A stretch of 64,000 nucleotides of DNA from Whalleya microplaca (Eukaryota; Ascomycota; Sordariomycetes; Xylariales; Xylariaceae), in NCBI GenBank assembly GCA_022497155.1, contig MU385730.1, positions 124,001 through 188,000 of the forward strand. Direction: 5' to 3'. The notes under the pieces were generated by a model. The model did not search any database and was not told the DNA's origin. It saw only the letters and a list, made by a program, of their open reading frames with translations. Positions 48,977-58,434 of the stretch are shown here, piece after piece. The position numbers and the translations under genes are program-made. Position 1 is the stretch's first letter. Every line of letters starts with the position of its first letter.

Positions 48977-49738
48977 TCATGCCTCAGCAACCTCTATAAT
49001 CGTCTTACAGAATGAAGCTGGATCATGCCCAAAACGTCCTAGGAATAATCCATCGACTCCTGCTTTGAGCTGCTCAAATAACCCTGGGCCGGCACTTCCA
49101 CCGTAAATAATCCTCGTGACCCCTTTCCTTCCCTGCACACATTCGAGATTCCTGACGTCCTTGGTGACGCCAACCACATGATCCGCCCCAGCAGGCTGAG
49201 CTGCACCGATCGCCCAGACCGGTTCGTAAGCCAGGATGACTTCTGCATCGTGGGGCAGGCTAGTCATTACAGCTTCGACTTGCGACTTGCACTCGCTGAC
49301 AGCCACGGCGACCTCCCCCTTCGTGCGCTCGCCGATGCACACCAACGGGATCAAGCCGTTTCTAGCCGCCGCCGCCGCTTTCCGCGCGGTGTCATGATCG
49401 GTCTCTCCGAAAATCCGCCTGCGCTCTGCGTGGCCGACCTCGACAATGCGACAGCCAACCTCGGAGAGCACTGCCGGAGACACCTCGCCAGTATAGGCAC
49501 CGGAATCTTCGTAGAACGCGTCCTGGGCTCCAGGCAGGATTTTAGTGCCTTTCAATTGCGAAATGACCGACGTCAGTGTGATATGATCCGGGATGATGAA
49601 GACATCGAGTCTATCCGAAACGTCCGACGCTTTGGAGAGATTCTGCAAAATTTCATTCACATATTGGGTGGTTTTGGATGCCGAAAAGTACATCTTGGTG
49701 GAAACCCCAACAATTCGGCGGCGAGGAGGCGAATCCAT
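48977..49738 (-). CDS. Divergent triosephosphate-isomerase family protein (erythrulose-phosphate isomerase candidate)
   Basis: TIM-barrel aldose-ketose isomerase, 253 residues, single exon. Seen: catalytic Lys in V-S-T-K-M-Y-F (residues about 12-18), where canonical TIM has G-N-W-K-M-N, so the active-site Asn is replaced; catalytic His in V-E-V-G-H-A-E-R-R (canonical G-H-S-E-R-R); catalytic Glu in A-Y-E-P-V-W-A-I-G; phosphate loop I-I-Y-G-G-S-A-G; and G-L-F-L-G-R-F-G near the C-terminus. Lys, His and Glu are all kept. Known: TIM paralogues such as EryH/LerI isomerise L-erythrulose 1-phosphate to D-erythrulose 4-phosphate and also depart from the N-W-K-M-N motif. Inferred from neighbours (RpiB, DhaK-type kinase): a tetrulose-phosphate isomerase. 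Alternative: an accessory glycolytic TIM. It lies 523 bp downstream of the RpiB gene on the same strand. Confidence 0.85.
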   Translation of the reverse strand: MDSPPRRRIVGVSTKMYFSASKTTQYVNEILQNLSKASDVSDRLDVFIIPDHITLTSVISQLKGTKILPGAQDAFYEDSGAYTGEVSPAVLSEVGCRIVEVGHAERRRIFGETDHDTARKAAAAARNGLIPLVCIGERTKGEVAVAVSECKSQVEAVMTSLPHDAEVILAYEPVWAIGAAQPAGADHVVGVTKDVRNLECVQGRKGVTRIIYGGSAGPGLFEQLKAGVDGLFLGRFGHDPASFCKTIIEVAEA

Positions 49739-50260
49739 GATGGAAAGCCAGAGGCTTTATTTGAAATAATAATTACGTCTTCGTTTGGAAGTAACACAAT
49801 CAACACTTAAAGCGTTGCAGAATCATTTAGTAGCGGACATGTGCGGTTAATGGGACGGTCTGTCAGTTTATACCAAGGAGATGGAGTGGCTCTGGGGAGA
49901 AGTATAAATGATGAGTCTAGCAAGATATTGGCGTGGTGTTGCTGCGAGGTCTGCAGACTAGGCAAAGCTCCACTCCGCTACGTTCTTGGAACGACATCAG
50001 CTGGACAGCTGCACAAGCTTACTTCAAGTATTAGATACCGGCCAACAAGTTCATTGCAAAGAACTGTGCCTGATATTCAGGTTCCAAATCAGTAAGGGTA
50101 TAGATTCTAATATAATACGGAAGGTCATGGTGTCATGAGCTTGTTATAATTTAGTATAGGCACATCGACGGATCACCTCATGTGATTGTATAACTAGGTT
50201 AGTCTTCGGCTTGCCATAATCCGTATCAACGGTGGCATCAATTTAATGTGCTAATTTGTT

Positions 50261-50817
50261 CTATTCGTCAAATCGCTTCTCTAGAGCACGAATCGCATCA
50301 ACCTTTGCCGCACTCGGGCTTGTTGTATCGAATACATAGCCCAGCCACTCCTTCGCCAACTTGCGAGCAAGTTCTACCCCGATAACTCTCTCACCCATAC
50401 AGAGAACCTGTGCATTGTTGCTTAATACCGCCCGCTCTACTGAGAAGCTGTCATGGGCTGTCACAGCCCGAATGCCTTTGACCTTGTTGGCCGAGATGGC
50501 AACTCCTAGTCCCGTACCACAGATCAGCAAAGCTCTGTCACACTTGCCATCGGCGACAAGCTGCGCTGCGTCGGCCGCTCGATGCGGGTACGGTGTCTTA
50601 TCGTCTGTCGAGATACTGCCGACATCTATCACGGACTCGACTCGTGGGTCGTTCTCAAAGTCTGCCTTAATCTTGTTCTTGTACGTTACGCCGGCATCCT
50701 GTTAATAAGACCTATCAGTATTGCATAAAGGGCGTCATAGTGTCTCTGTATTTCGAGCCCAACGCACGAAGAACTCACATCGCAGCCAATTGCTATTTTC
50801 CATTTCGGTGAAGCCAT
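50261..50817 (-). CDS. RpiB/LacAB-type sugar-phosphate isomerase
   Basis: RpiB-family isomerase, converting ribulose 5-phosphate to ribose 5-phosphate or, in polyol clusters, D-erythrulose 4-phosphate to D-erythrose 4-phosphate. Exons 50817-50779 and 50698-50261, phase 0, 158 residues (family about 150). Seen: K-I-A-I-G-C-D-D-A-G at the N-terminus (canonical G-S-D-H-A-G, so His is replaced by Asp across the splice junction), the P-Y-P-H-R-A-A block, catalytic Cys in [22 protein letters not shown], and [14 protein letters not shown]. RpiB proteins are mainly bacterial and lower-eukaryotic; fungal glycolysis/PPP normally uses RpiA, so this is a dedicated catabolic copy. Closest neighbours are a TIM-like gene (same strand) and a DhaK-type kinase (divergent, 688 bp away). 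Confidence 0.88.
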
Positions 50818-51505
50818 CTCGATACTCTTGGTGATCTGTAAGGCAGCGGACTGGCTTGAGATAGAGAAATGGGCAAAAATGTCTTATAATCTTCAACAAA
50901 ACCCAATAGAGGAGAATAAAAACAAGATGATATCATCGGACACGGCACAATGCTCCTGCCTCATCACATTTGTGCCCAAGTGACCATAGAACGACCTAGG
51001 TAGGAAGGGGGGGAGGTGCTATACTTACTATAGCGCGCCGGCATACCAGATTAGGCAATCCGATGGCAAATATATGAATTTAGCCCTCCACCTATTGCAT
51101 TCTTCCCCCGGCATCGTGAAATGTGATGAATCCTTCCCCACTTCCAATTCCTACCCCAATTGTCTTGTCGTATACGCAGTAGGTACACGGTCCCCTGGGG
51201 GGGGGGGGGGGGGAAAGCCGGGGTTATGGGGCTAAACAGTCACCAGCATCCAGAAGGACGTGCCGAGAATACTTCGGAGCAGGACTTCAGTCAGCGAGCC
51301 TACCATGGTCCTAATATCGTGAACCGAAGAAATGGGGCCAATGGATCAAGACGTCAAACGGGTGTGAACCCCTCTTACGCAATCCAGCATTGCTAGCAAT
51401 CTCGATCTCACATATACTAAATAGCACCGTGACATCTCCAGTAGTAACTCGTAGTTTCTTTCATCATAACCTCTAGCCCCCTTATTGCATGAATACGGCC
51501 TCATA
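50818..51505. promoter_or_regulatory. Divergent intergenic region between RpiB-type and kinase genes
   Basis: 688 bp between start codons of oppositely oriented cluster genes, so probably a shared promoter. It contains a 17-G run (51197-51213). No recognised operator was found; a shared-motif comparison with 54388-54970 would be informative. Confidence 0.45.
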
Positions 51506-53278
51506 ATGTCCACACGACATCTCTTTCAGTCCACAGATGGACTTGTTACCAAGTCACTCCGAGGCCTCATTTCTTACAACCATGCCTTAAGACTCGACGA
51601 GTCCAACCGGGTAGTGTTTGACACGGCCTACAACAAGTCCAATGTCTCGATAGTAAGCGGAGGAGGTTCCGGCCACGAACCTGCGTGGGCCGGCTATGTT
51701 GGGGAGAACCTGCTGGCTTCATCCGTTGGTGGCGATATCTTTGCTTCTCCCAGCACGAAGCAGATTCTCGCAGCCATTGACGCGGTGCCGTCGGAAAAAG
51801 GATCGATATTAGTCGTCACCAACTATACCGGAGACTGTCTGCACTTCGGTCTTGCAAACGAGAAGGCCATCACAAGAGGCCACAAATGCAGGATGATTAT
51901 CTGCGGCGACGATGTCTCGGTCGGCAGAAAAGGCAGTCTGGTCGGTCGGCGAGGTCTAGCCGGTCAGATCGGCGTTCTGAAGGTACTGGGAGGAGCATCT
52001 GGTGCCGGCGGCTCTCTAGACGAGGTCTACGATCTCGGCGTTGCTGTCTCGCAACAGATCGTCTCCATTGCTACTACTCTCGACCACTGCCACGTGCCCG
52101 GTCGCGCCGAGTATGGAGCACTGGAAGCCGATGTATTAGAGATCGGGAGTGGCCCGCACAACGAGCCCGGCTATAAGAAGCTGTCGCCCGTGCCGTCGGC
52201 CCAAGATCTCGCCAAGCAGATTTTGACCTACTGCCTGGACGAGGAGGATCCCCAAAGGGGGTACGTCAAGTTCAACGAGGGAGACGAGGTCTTCCTCCTT
52301 ATTAGTAATTATGGCGGGATCTCATTTCTTGAGATGGGCGCATTCCTAGACGAACTCCTCGAGCAGCTAGCGGCGAGCTGGAAGATCGAGCCGGTGCGGA
52401 TAGCCTGCGGCTTTCTTGAAACATCCCTGAACGCACCGGCATTCTCGGTGTCGTTCATCAATGCCACCGCCGCCGCGAAGAACTGCTCGTACTCGGTCGA
52501 AGATATCAAGGCATTCTTCGACGCCAAGACAAACACGCACTGGGAGTCCCTCGCTGGCTCCCAGGCTCAACGCGGCAGTCGACACGAGCAGTTTGTGCAA
52601 CTACCGGTGGAACCGCGAGAGGCGGTAGACGATGCAAAGGACCTGAAGATCGACCCGGCCACTCTGGACAAAATGCTGCGCGGTGCATGTGATGCGCTTA
52701 TAGTCGCAGAACCAGACTTGACCAAGTGGGATACGATCATGGGCGACGGCGACTGCGGCTTGACTCTCAAGACGGGAGCCGACCATCTCATTGCCGCGCT
52801 AGACACGAAGAAGCTTGCCGAACGGGGATCTGTCGTGGCCGTATTAAAGGAAGTCGAAGAAATCGTCGAGGGCAAGATGGGCGGCACCTTAGGCGGTATC
52901 CTCGGCATCTTCTTCGTCTCGATGAGGGGCGCTCTCGAGGAAAACATTGCTCTTGCCAAGAGCGAAGGGATTCCTCAGCTTTGGGCCAAGGTTGTACAGA
53001 CCGCCATAGATAACCTAGGGCAATACACGCCGGCGAAGTCCGGCGACCGGACGGTCATGGACACCTTGATCCCGTTCGCGGAGGGTCTCCGCGTCGGGGG
53101 ATTCGTAGATGGCGTGGAGGCTGCCATAAGGGGAGCAATGCTGACGAGGACACTGGCGCCAAAACTCGGCAGAGCGACTTATGTCGGTGCAGATACTACC
53201 AAGGAGCTGCCTCCTGACCCTGGCGCATGGGGGGCGATGGTTGCCATTAAGGGTTTGCAGTCAGGCTTAAAAGCATAG
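51506..53278 (+). CDS. DhaK-DhaL sugar kinase (dihydroxyacetone / erythrulose kinase)
   Basis: ATP-dependent single-chain kinase for short ketoses (dihydroxyacetone, glyceraldehyde or erythrulose). Single exon, 590 residues, normal for the family. DhaK part: S-G-G-G-S-G-H-E-P (about 50-60), N-Y-T-G-D-C-L-H-F-G-L-A, G-R-R-G-L-A-G, and T-L-D-H-C-H-V-P-G with the His that binds substrate covalently (about 205). DhaL part: M-G-D-G-D-C-G-L-T (about 413), with the Asp residues that hold Mg-ATP, then G-K-M-G-G-T-L-G-G and G-D-R-T-V-M-D. The M-G-G-T-S-G-A motif is altered to M-G-G-T-L-G-G. Start at 51506 rather than upstream: the preceding in-frame codons lack ATG and M-S-T-R-H-L-F matches family N-termini. 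Yarrowia EYK1 and mycobacterial LerK, both erythrulose kinases, are of this family, and the TIM/RpiB neighbours favour that substrate. Confidence 0.93.
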   Translation: MSTRHLFQSTDGLVTKSLRGLISYNHALRLDESNRVVFDTAYNKSNVSIVSGGGSGHEPAWAGYVGENLLASSVGGDIFASPSTKQILAAIDAVPSEKGSILVVTNYTGDCLHFGLANEKAITRGHKCRMIICGDDVSVGRKGSLVGRRGLAGQIGVLKVLGGASGAGGSLDEVYDLGVAVSQQIVSIATTLDHCHVPGRAEYGALEADVLEIGSGPHNEPGYKKLSPVPSAQDLAKQILTYCLDEEDPQRGYVKFNEGDEVFLLISNYGGISFLEMGAFLDELLEQLAASWKIEPVRIACGFLETSLNAPAFSVSFINATAAAKNCSYSVEDIKAFFDAKTNTHWESLAGSQAQRGSRHEQFVQLPVEPREAVDDAKDLKIDPATLDKMLRGACDALIVAEPDLTKWDTIMGDGDCGLTLKTGADHLIAALDTKKLAERGSVVAVLKEVEEIVEGKMGGTLGGILGIFFVSMRGALEENIALAKSEGIPQLWAKVVQTAIDNLGQYTPAKSGDRTVMDTLIPFAEGLRVGGFVDGVEAAIRGAMLTRTLAPKLGRATYVGADTTKELPPDPGAWGAMVAIKGLQSGLKA

Positions 53279-53520
53279 GTACATGCAGATATTCCCGTGT
53301 AAGTCTCAAGTAATAGCGGGTCTTCGTTTCTTCGTTACGAAGGCTGAATGGTAATACATTTGCTGTCACGACTCTTGAATAAAGTGAGATATGTGCGCCT
53401 TTAGAACAAGTTGATAAGCTTAAGTTCTGCGACTATATGTACTAGTTTGGATTTACATCGGAGCGGCATATGCATGTTTTAATGCCGCATAACCAACATT
53501 GTCCGAACAATCCCCCTTAC

Positions 53521-54387
53521 CTATGCCTTCCCAGCACTCCCAAGCCAATGCATATACTGTTCAATAGCGGCTTGCATCCTATCGGTGCCCGCCTCGATGA
53601 CGCTCGTAAGAGGCTTGCCGCGCATCTCTTCTTGCACCGCGGCATAGTGCTTATTCATCCCCTTGTTGATGTTCACCTTGGAGACGCCAGCTTTGATACA
53701 CTTTTGGAAGATCTCCTCGGTGAACGGATCGGCGCCGTGCAACACCAGCCGCACCCGATCCCCCACCGCCCGGTTGATCGCCTCTAAGCGCTCGTACTCC
53801 AGCTGTATGCCGCGCGGTCCGTACTCGCCGTGCACGTTGCCGAAAGCCGGGGCCAGCATCTCGATGCCCGTGGCGACGAACTCCTCGGCCTGCTCGGGCG
53901 TCGTGAGCACGGCCTCGAGGTCCGCCGTCTCCGCGACGCCGTCTTCGCCGCCCTCGATGCGGCCCGGCTCGGCCTCGCCCGCGATGCCGCGCGCGTGGCA
54001 GTACGCCACCAGCTCGCGCGTCAGCGCCAGGTTCTCCGCCTTCTCATAGTGGCTCATGTCGCACATGATGCTGTCGAAGCCGTCCGCGATGTCTGCCGCG
54101 CGCCGCACTAGCTCTGGCGTCTGCGCGTGGTCTAGGTGCAGGCTGATGGGCACCGTGGCTGAGTGCGCCGCGTCTGCTGCTGCGCGCACGAGCGAGTCGT
54201 TTGCGTATTCTATCGCCCACGGGAACAGCAGGACCATCGCCGGGGACTTGGCGGCCTCGGCCGCGCGGACTGTGGCGATGATCGATTCGATGTTGTAGCA
54301 GCACATCCCCGGCACGGCGTACCCGCCGTCGCGTGCCGCGTTCATTATCGCCATGGAGCGATTCTTGGACAATTCTGGTCTACCCAT
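53521..54387 (-). CDS. Short class II (zinc) ketose-phosphate aldolase
   Basis: Zinc-dependent aldolase of the FbaA/GatY/KbaY superfamily, 288 residues, single exon; clearly different from the 360-residue FBA1 at 15.5 kb. Seen: M-C-C-Y-N-I-E-S near the N-terminus, S-L-H-L-D-H-A-Q with zinc His and the catalytic Asp region, S-I-M-C-D-M-S-H, G-E-A-E-P-G-R-I-E-G-G-E-D-G, F-G-N-V-H-G-E-Y and L-V-L-H-G-A-D (zinc His ligands), and K-V-N-I-N-K-G for phosphate/backbone contacts. Members split a ketose phosphate or 3-oxo acid phosphate to dihydroxyacetone phosphate plus an aldehyde; substrate is not predictable. In plants and some fungi an aldolase domain of this sort is fused behind hydroxyisobutyrate-dehydrogenase-like and DUF1537 domains; here the dehydrogenase-type gene is the divergent neighbour, 583 bp away. 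Confidence 0.9.
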   Translation of the reverse strand: MGRPELSKNRSMAIMNAARDGGYAVPGMCCYNIESIIATVRAAEAAKSPAMVLLFPWAIEYANDSLVRAAADAAHSATVPISLHLDHAQTPELVRRAADIADGFDSIMCDMSHYEKAENLALTRELVAYCHARGIAGEAEPGRIEGGEDGVAETADLEAVLTTPEQAEEFVATGIEMLAPAFGNVHGEYGPRGIQLEYERLEAINRAVGDRVRLVLHGADPFTEEIFQKCIKAGVSKVNINKGMNKHYAAVQEEMRGKPLTSVIEAGTDRMQAAIEQYMHWLGSAGKA

Positions 54388-54970
54388 GGTGAAGTTGTGT
54401 GTATACGGCCTGAGTGACTAGAATAGTTCCTCGTATTCGATGACCTTTGGCGTGGTGTAGGATGGGGCTAGTGTTCACCTAGTGAATTTTTATCATGTCG
54501 GCGTGATCAAAATAGTTCCAAGTAGTTTCCCGGGAGTTGAAGACGGTTTAATAACCAAAGTCTGCCGTCACTTATTACTGCGCTCCAGCCACGATCCTGA
54601 CGCACTTACATACGTATTTACGACTATAGTAACGTAGTGGAGATACGTGGGGTAGCTCCCAATAGCGAGGACGCGAACTTTGCCGGAGAGCAGGCGGGGA
54701 GTGGAACATCAGCCATTAACCCCCTAGCTCCCGAGATCGCTCGGTTGATAGAAACACCGACCTACCCCCTTTGTCCTCTGTAGGTCCGGCAAAATGGCAC
54801 AGTGTATATAAATACTTCAGCCGCTACGAGAGATAGGGCAGTCATTTGAACCACCGGTGAAGTCGAAGTAAAAAGAAAGATCCCAAAAGATAGGCGTGAG
54901 GTTGTCTCTACACCCCTTTGCACACATCCCAACAATAGGGGCAGCGCCGGATATTCCCTCGACAGTCACG
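54388..54970. promoter_or_regulatory. Divergent promoter between aldolase and dehydrogenase
   Basis: 583 bp between two divergent starts. A TATA-like TATATAAATA at 54805-54814 lies 157 bp before the dehydrogenase ATG. An imperfect palindrome TTCACCTAGTGAA lies near 54474-54486. Co-regulation of the two genes is inferred, not shown. Confidence 0.45.
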
Positions 54971-56299
54971 ATGGCGGAGACGAAGCCGAATATCTCCTTC
55001 ATTGGCCTAGGGGCTATGGGCTTTGGCATGGCCACAAATCTGGTCAAGCTGGGATACCAGGTAACGGGATTCGACGTTTGGCCACCGACTCTAGAGAAGT
55101 TCAAGGCAGCAGGAGGCAGTGTTGCCACGACACCAGCAGAAGCAGTGAAAGACAAAGACTACTGTATCTGCATGGTAGCAACAGCGCAGCAGGCACAGGC
55201 AGTCTTGATCGAAGGAGAAAACCCAGCAATCACGACGCTTCCCAAAGGGGCCGCACTCTTACTCTGCTCAACGGTGCCCTGTGCGTATGTACAAAGTCTA
55301 GAGAAGGAGCTCGTCGATTTAGGAAGAGGAGACATCCGTCTGATCGATGCTCCCGTCTCGGGAGGGACCGGAAGAGCCGCAGACGGCACCTTGTCGATCA
55401 TGGCAGGAGGCTCGGACGACGCTCTTGAGAAAGGCCGGGTTCTCTTACAGGAGATGTCCGACCCCAAAAAGCTATACATTGTGAGGGGTGGAATTGGGGC
55501 TGGTAGCAACATGAAGATGTGTCACCAGGTACTTGCGGCCATACAGATACTTGCCGCGAGCGAGGGCCTGGGATTTGCAACTCAATTAGGACTCGACCCT
55601 CAGTTTGCAAGCCAGGCAATCTTGAAGTCCGATGGATGGTACTTCATGTTTGAGAACAGACTCCCGCGGATGCTCGATCCGGAGTTCAAGCCCATTGCTA
55701 GTGCCGTAAGCATCATCGTGAAGGATACTGGCATTATCACCTCGGAAGCTAGACGATCCGGATTTCCAACGCCAATGACGAGTACGGCTGAGCAAGTTTA
55801 TTATTCTGGCCTTGGACAGGGGTATGGTCCCGACGATGACAGCAGTCTGATCAGGCTGTATACGGAAGGGAAAGGGAAGAAGATAGGTGCCGTAAAGGGG
55901 CTGGCCGAAACCGATGAATCGAAATTGGCATTGGTCGTAGCGCTACTGAAAGGGATCTGTCTCTGTGCTGCTGCGGAAGCCCTCGTTTTCGCAAAGAAAT
56001 GCAAGCTGGATTTGGATCAAGTGTTTGAGCTCTGTATAAATGCAGCCGGGGGAAGCAAGATGTTGCAGGTAGTCGGGCCAGAGATCATTAACCTCTGTCG
56101 TGGGATACAGCCATCGGCAGCAGACGAGGAGGGCCTCAAAGACCTTGCGCAGCAAATCCAAGAGGCTATCGATGAGGCTCAGAGATTGAAGGTACCTATA
56201 CATCTTGGGAGCCAAGCCTTTAACCTGATTCGCCTTGCTCTGCTGCAGGCCCCCAGAGACACTCCAAAGGCCACGGTTGCGAAAGTGTGGGGTTTATAA
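54971..56299 (+). CDS. Beta-hydroxyacid dehydrogenase (L-threonate/3-hydroxyisobutyrate family) with duplicated C-terminal domain
   Basis: NAD(P)-dependent oxidation of a short beta- or 2-hydroxyacid; family members include 3-hydroxyisobutyrate, tartronate semialdehyde, L-threonate (LtnD) and D-erythronate dehydrogenases. 442 residues, single exon. Seen: Rossmann motif F-I-G-L-G-A-M-G-F-G-M-A at the N-terminus, substrate loop D-A-P-V-S-G-G-T-G-R-A-A-D-G-T-L, catalytic Lys in G-A-G-S-N-M-K-M-C-H-Q (about 178-188), and a first all-helical C-terminal domain ending near 300. Then comes a second copy of that helical domain (A-L-V-V-A-L-L-K-G-I-C-L-C-A-A-A-E-A-L ... about 325-440) without a second Rossmann fold. 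Single-copy relatives are about 300 residues. An upstream in-frame extension has no ATG that suits the family, and M-A-E-T-K at 54971 has a good context. Divergent from the aldolase, suggesting a joint pathway. Confidence 0.88.
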   Translation: MAETKPNISFIGLGAMGFGMATNLVKLGYQVTGFDVWPPTLEKFKAAGGSVATTPAEAVKDKDYCICMVATAQQAQAVLIEGENPAITTLPKGAALLLCSTVPCAYVQSLEKELVDLGRGDIRLIDAPVSGGTGRAADGTLSIMAGGSDDALEKGRVLLQEMSDPKKLYIVRGGIGAGSNMKMCHQVLAAIQILAASEGLGFATQLGLDPQFASQAILKSDGWYFMFENRLPRMLDPEFKPIASAVSIIVKDTGIITSEARRSGFPTPMTSTAEQVYYSGLGQGYGPDDDSSLIRLYTEGKGKKIGAVKGLAETDESKLALVVALLKGICLCAAAEALVFAKKCKLDLDQVFELCINAAGGSKMLQVVGPEIINLCRGIQPSAADEEGLKDLAQQIQEAIDEAQRLKVPIHLGSQAFNLIRLALLQAPRDTPKATVAKVWGL

Positions 56300-56690
56300 G
56301 AGCTAGCACCTCTATGGTTGTATAATACGTCCAGTAGAATAATAATGCACATCCATATGAAGGGACCTATGGTTTGTGTTGGTTGTGGACCGGGTTATCC
56401 TTCCCCTAAAGCGAATTTGATCTTGCTTGCAAATTGGTAACATGAGTAGAGGCATGGAAACAATGGTATTGTTGGGCCAACATGTATGCGTTCAGGGAAA
56501 TTACATACAAGTCTACTTGTACCATCATCTAAGCACGACTTCGGGAGAATGATACACACAGATCATTTGCGATTAGTTCTGTGAAAGAGCGAGATATCAT
56601 CTGAGCATTGAACCGCAGGTCAGTCCCAAATGGTTTCCTAGTCCGTTGCGATAGCACATGAGATCGAGATTCGCATCCTAAACGCCTAAC

Positions 56691-58434
56691 CTAATAACCA
56701 CTCTGTTCCTGTCTATGGTCATCTTTCGCGGCCTCGCCTGCGTCTTTGATGGCCTGCTCGTCGCCTCTCAATTTGGCGAAGTATTCCTTGATATCCTCGG
56801 CGCCGATGGCTTTACCGCTCTCGGCAAATTGCCGAAAGAATGGTGTCAGCCGTTCCTTGAGGTGGTTGTATGCCATGACGCCCTCTATAGCACGCACGCG
56901 GTCCACATTCTTAAGCGCGGATTCACCGCGCTCGTACAGCGACCCGCTGCCGTGGGTCGACCCATTCTCTGATGCGCCACCATCTGAAAGAGGCGGTTCA
57001 TAAGCTTCTTCTTCTTCCAAGAGTTGTGGGTGAGCTTTGAGATTGGGGAAGCATGAAGGGCACCGGCAAAAGTGGTCGCGAAAACCGTCGGAGAAGAACA
57101 GCGAGAATTGACCAGTAGGCGCTGGTGGTAAGGATGCTAGCTTGCATTCTTCTGTTGTCGGAACTTCTGCCTTCTCTTCTGCCTTCTCTTCGCCTTCGCC
57201 TTCGACTTCTACCTTGGTAGCATTGTCACCCGGAATAGCAGTAGGTGGCGCAGGCTCTTTCTCTTCGGTCTCACTCTTGATGCGCTTACTACGATCGCTA
57301 ACCTCACTTGCGCCATCCTCCTCAAGCTTACGCTTCTTGGGCGACGATGATCCTCCGTTATCCTTTTGTAGAAACACTGGTGGCAAAAACCCAGGCGCTC
57401 CGGCATATCTCTTGATCCAAGGATAAGCTTCGACGCATTTGAAGCAGAGGAAATGATCGAAGTCGTCCTCAGCGGGAAACCCGTCTGGCGGAGGTGCATC
57501 TTCATCTTCGTCTTCCGCGGTCTGGTCTCCGTTGGGTTGCTGGTTTGCAGCATCTTGCGGTGTCGCGTCCTCAGAAATAGGGGCAAGCGAGCCGTTTGTG
57601 TTGGTGGTACTACCAAGTGTAGCCTCCTTCTTCTTCTGGATCGCAGCCTCGTACCATTTCGGACCCAGGCCGACGAGACAGCCGGGGTGATACCAATCTT
57701 CGCCGCAGCCGCCAGTCTCGTGGGTGCCTAGACCTAAGCATTGGAACATGGTGCCCTTCTGCTCATTTGGTTTGTAGTCTATAGAGCAGGAACAGAAACG
57801 GTTGCGGAAATTCTGGTTGTATTTATTATTAGGGTCTGGCTGCTCCGAGTGGACGCCTCCCTTGGTGTTGGTCTCTGGATTGATTCGGAGGATACATTGC
57901 TGCTCAGGAGTAAAGCGCGTGGTACCGCAATCGCAGGTGAAGTTGCGCTTCTGGAAGATCTCGACCAGCTCGTGTTCGCCGTGGCACTGGACCGAGCAGG
58001 AGTAGCAGACGCCTGCGGGATTGTATGGGTCGGACGAGTTCGCAGGAGGTGGATTGCAGGTCAGACAGGCGAAGACGTTCTGCCGTAAGGACCCAAGTGG
58101 TTTGGTGCAATTCTCGATGCTCTGATACGAGAGCCATGCATCAGCAAAGAGGGTAGGGGTAGAGAAGGGGTAGAGAAGAGTAAGAAGACATATATGTATC
58201 ACATACGTATGGAAGAGCTTCACGCGCGTCAGCTTCTAGCTGCATTTGATCTCTTAGAAACTCGGCGGCGGTCTGCGAGTTATCAGACTGTTGTGAAATG
58301 CTCTCGGTTCTGGGCCGCGAGCTATTCTTCGTGTCCTCATTCGCGTCGCTCGTCACGGCCGCAGGCGCAGGCGCAGTCGCAGTCGCAGTCGCATCTGGGG
58401 AGGCATCGGGAACTGGTGGTGGATTCATCGACAT
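56691..58434 (-). CDS. mlo2: UBR7/mlo2-like UBR-box and PHD protein
   Basis: Homologue of human UBR7 and fission-yeast mlo2, a putative E3 ubiquitin ligase of the UBR-box class (human UBR7 acts on histone H2B). Exons 58434-58207 and 58121-56691, phase 0, 552 residues. Seen: a polar N-terminus; UBR box with C-L-T-C, C-Y-S-C-S-V-Q-C-H-G-E-H-E-L-V and N-F-T-C-D-C-G-T-T-R-F (about 90-150); Cys-rich N-R-F-C-S-C followed by M-F-Q-C-L-G and E-D-W-Y-H-P-G-C-L-V-G-L (PHD-like, about 185-230); an acidic linker; F-D-H-F-L-C-F-K-C-V; a Lys/Glu-rich linker; and a third Cys cluster H-F-C-R-C-P-S-C-F-P. The first Met is followed by a second at +3. It shares its promoter with MCM2. Confidence 0.9.
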
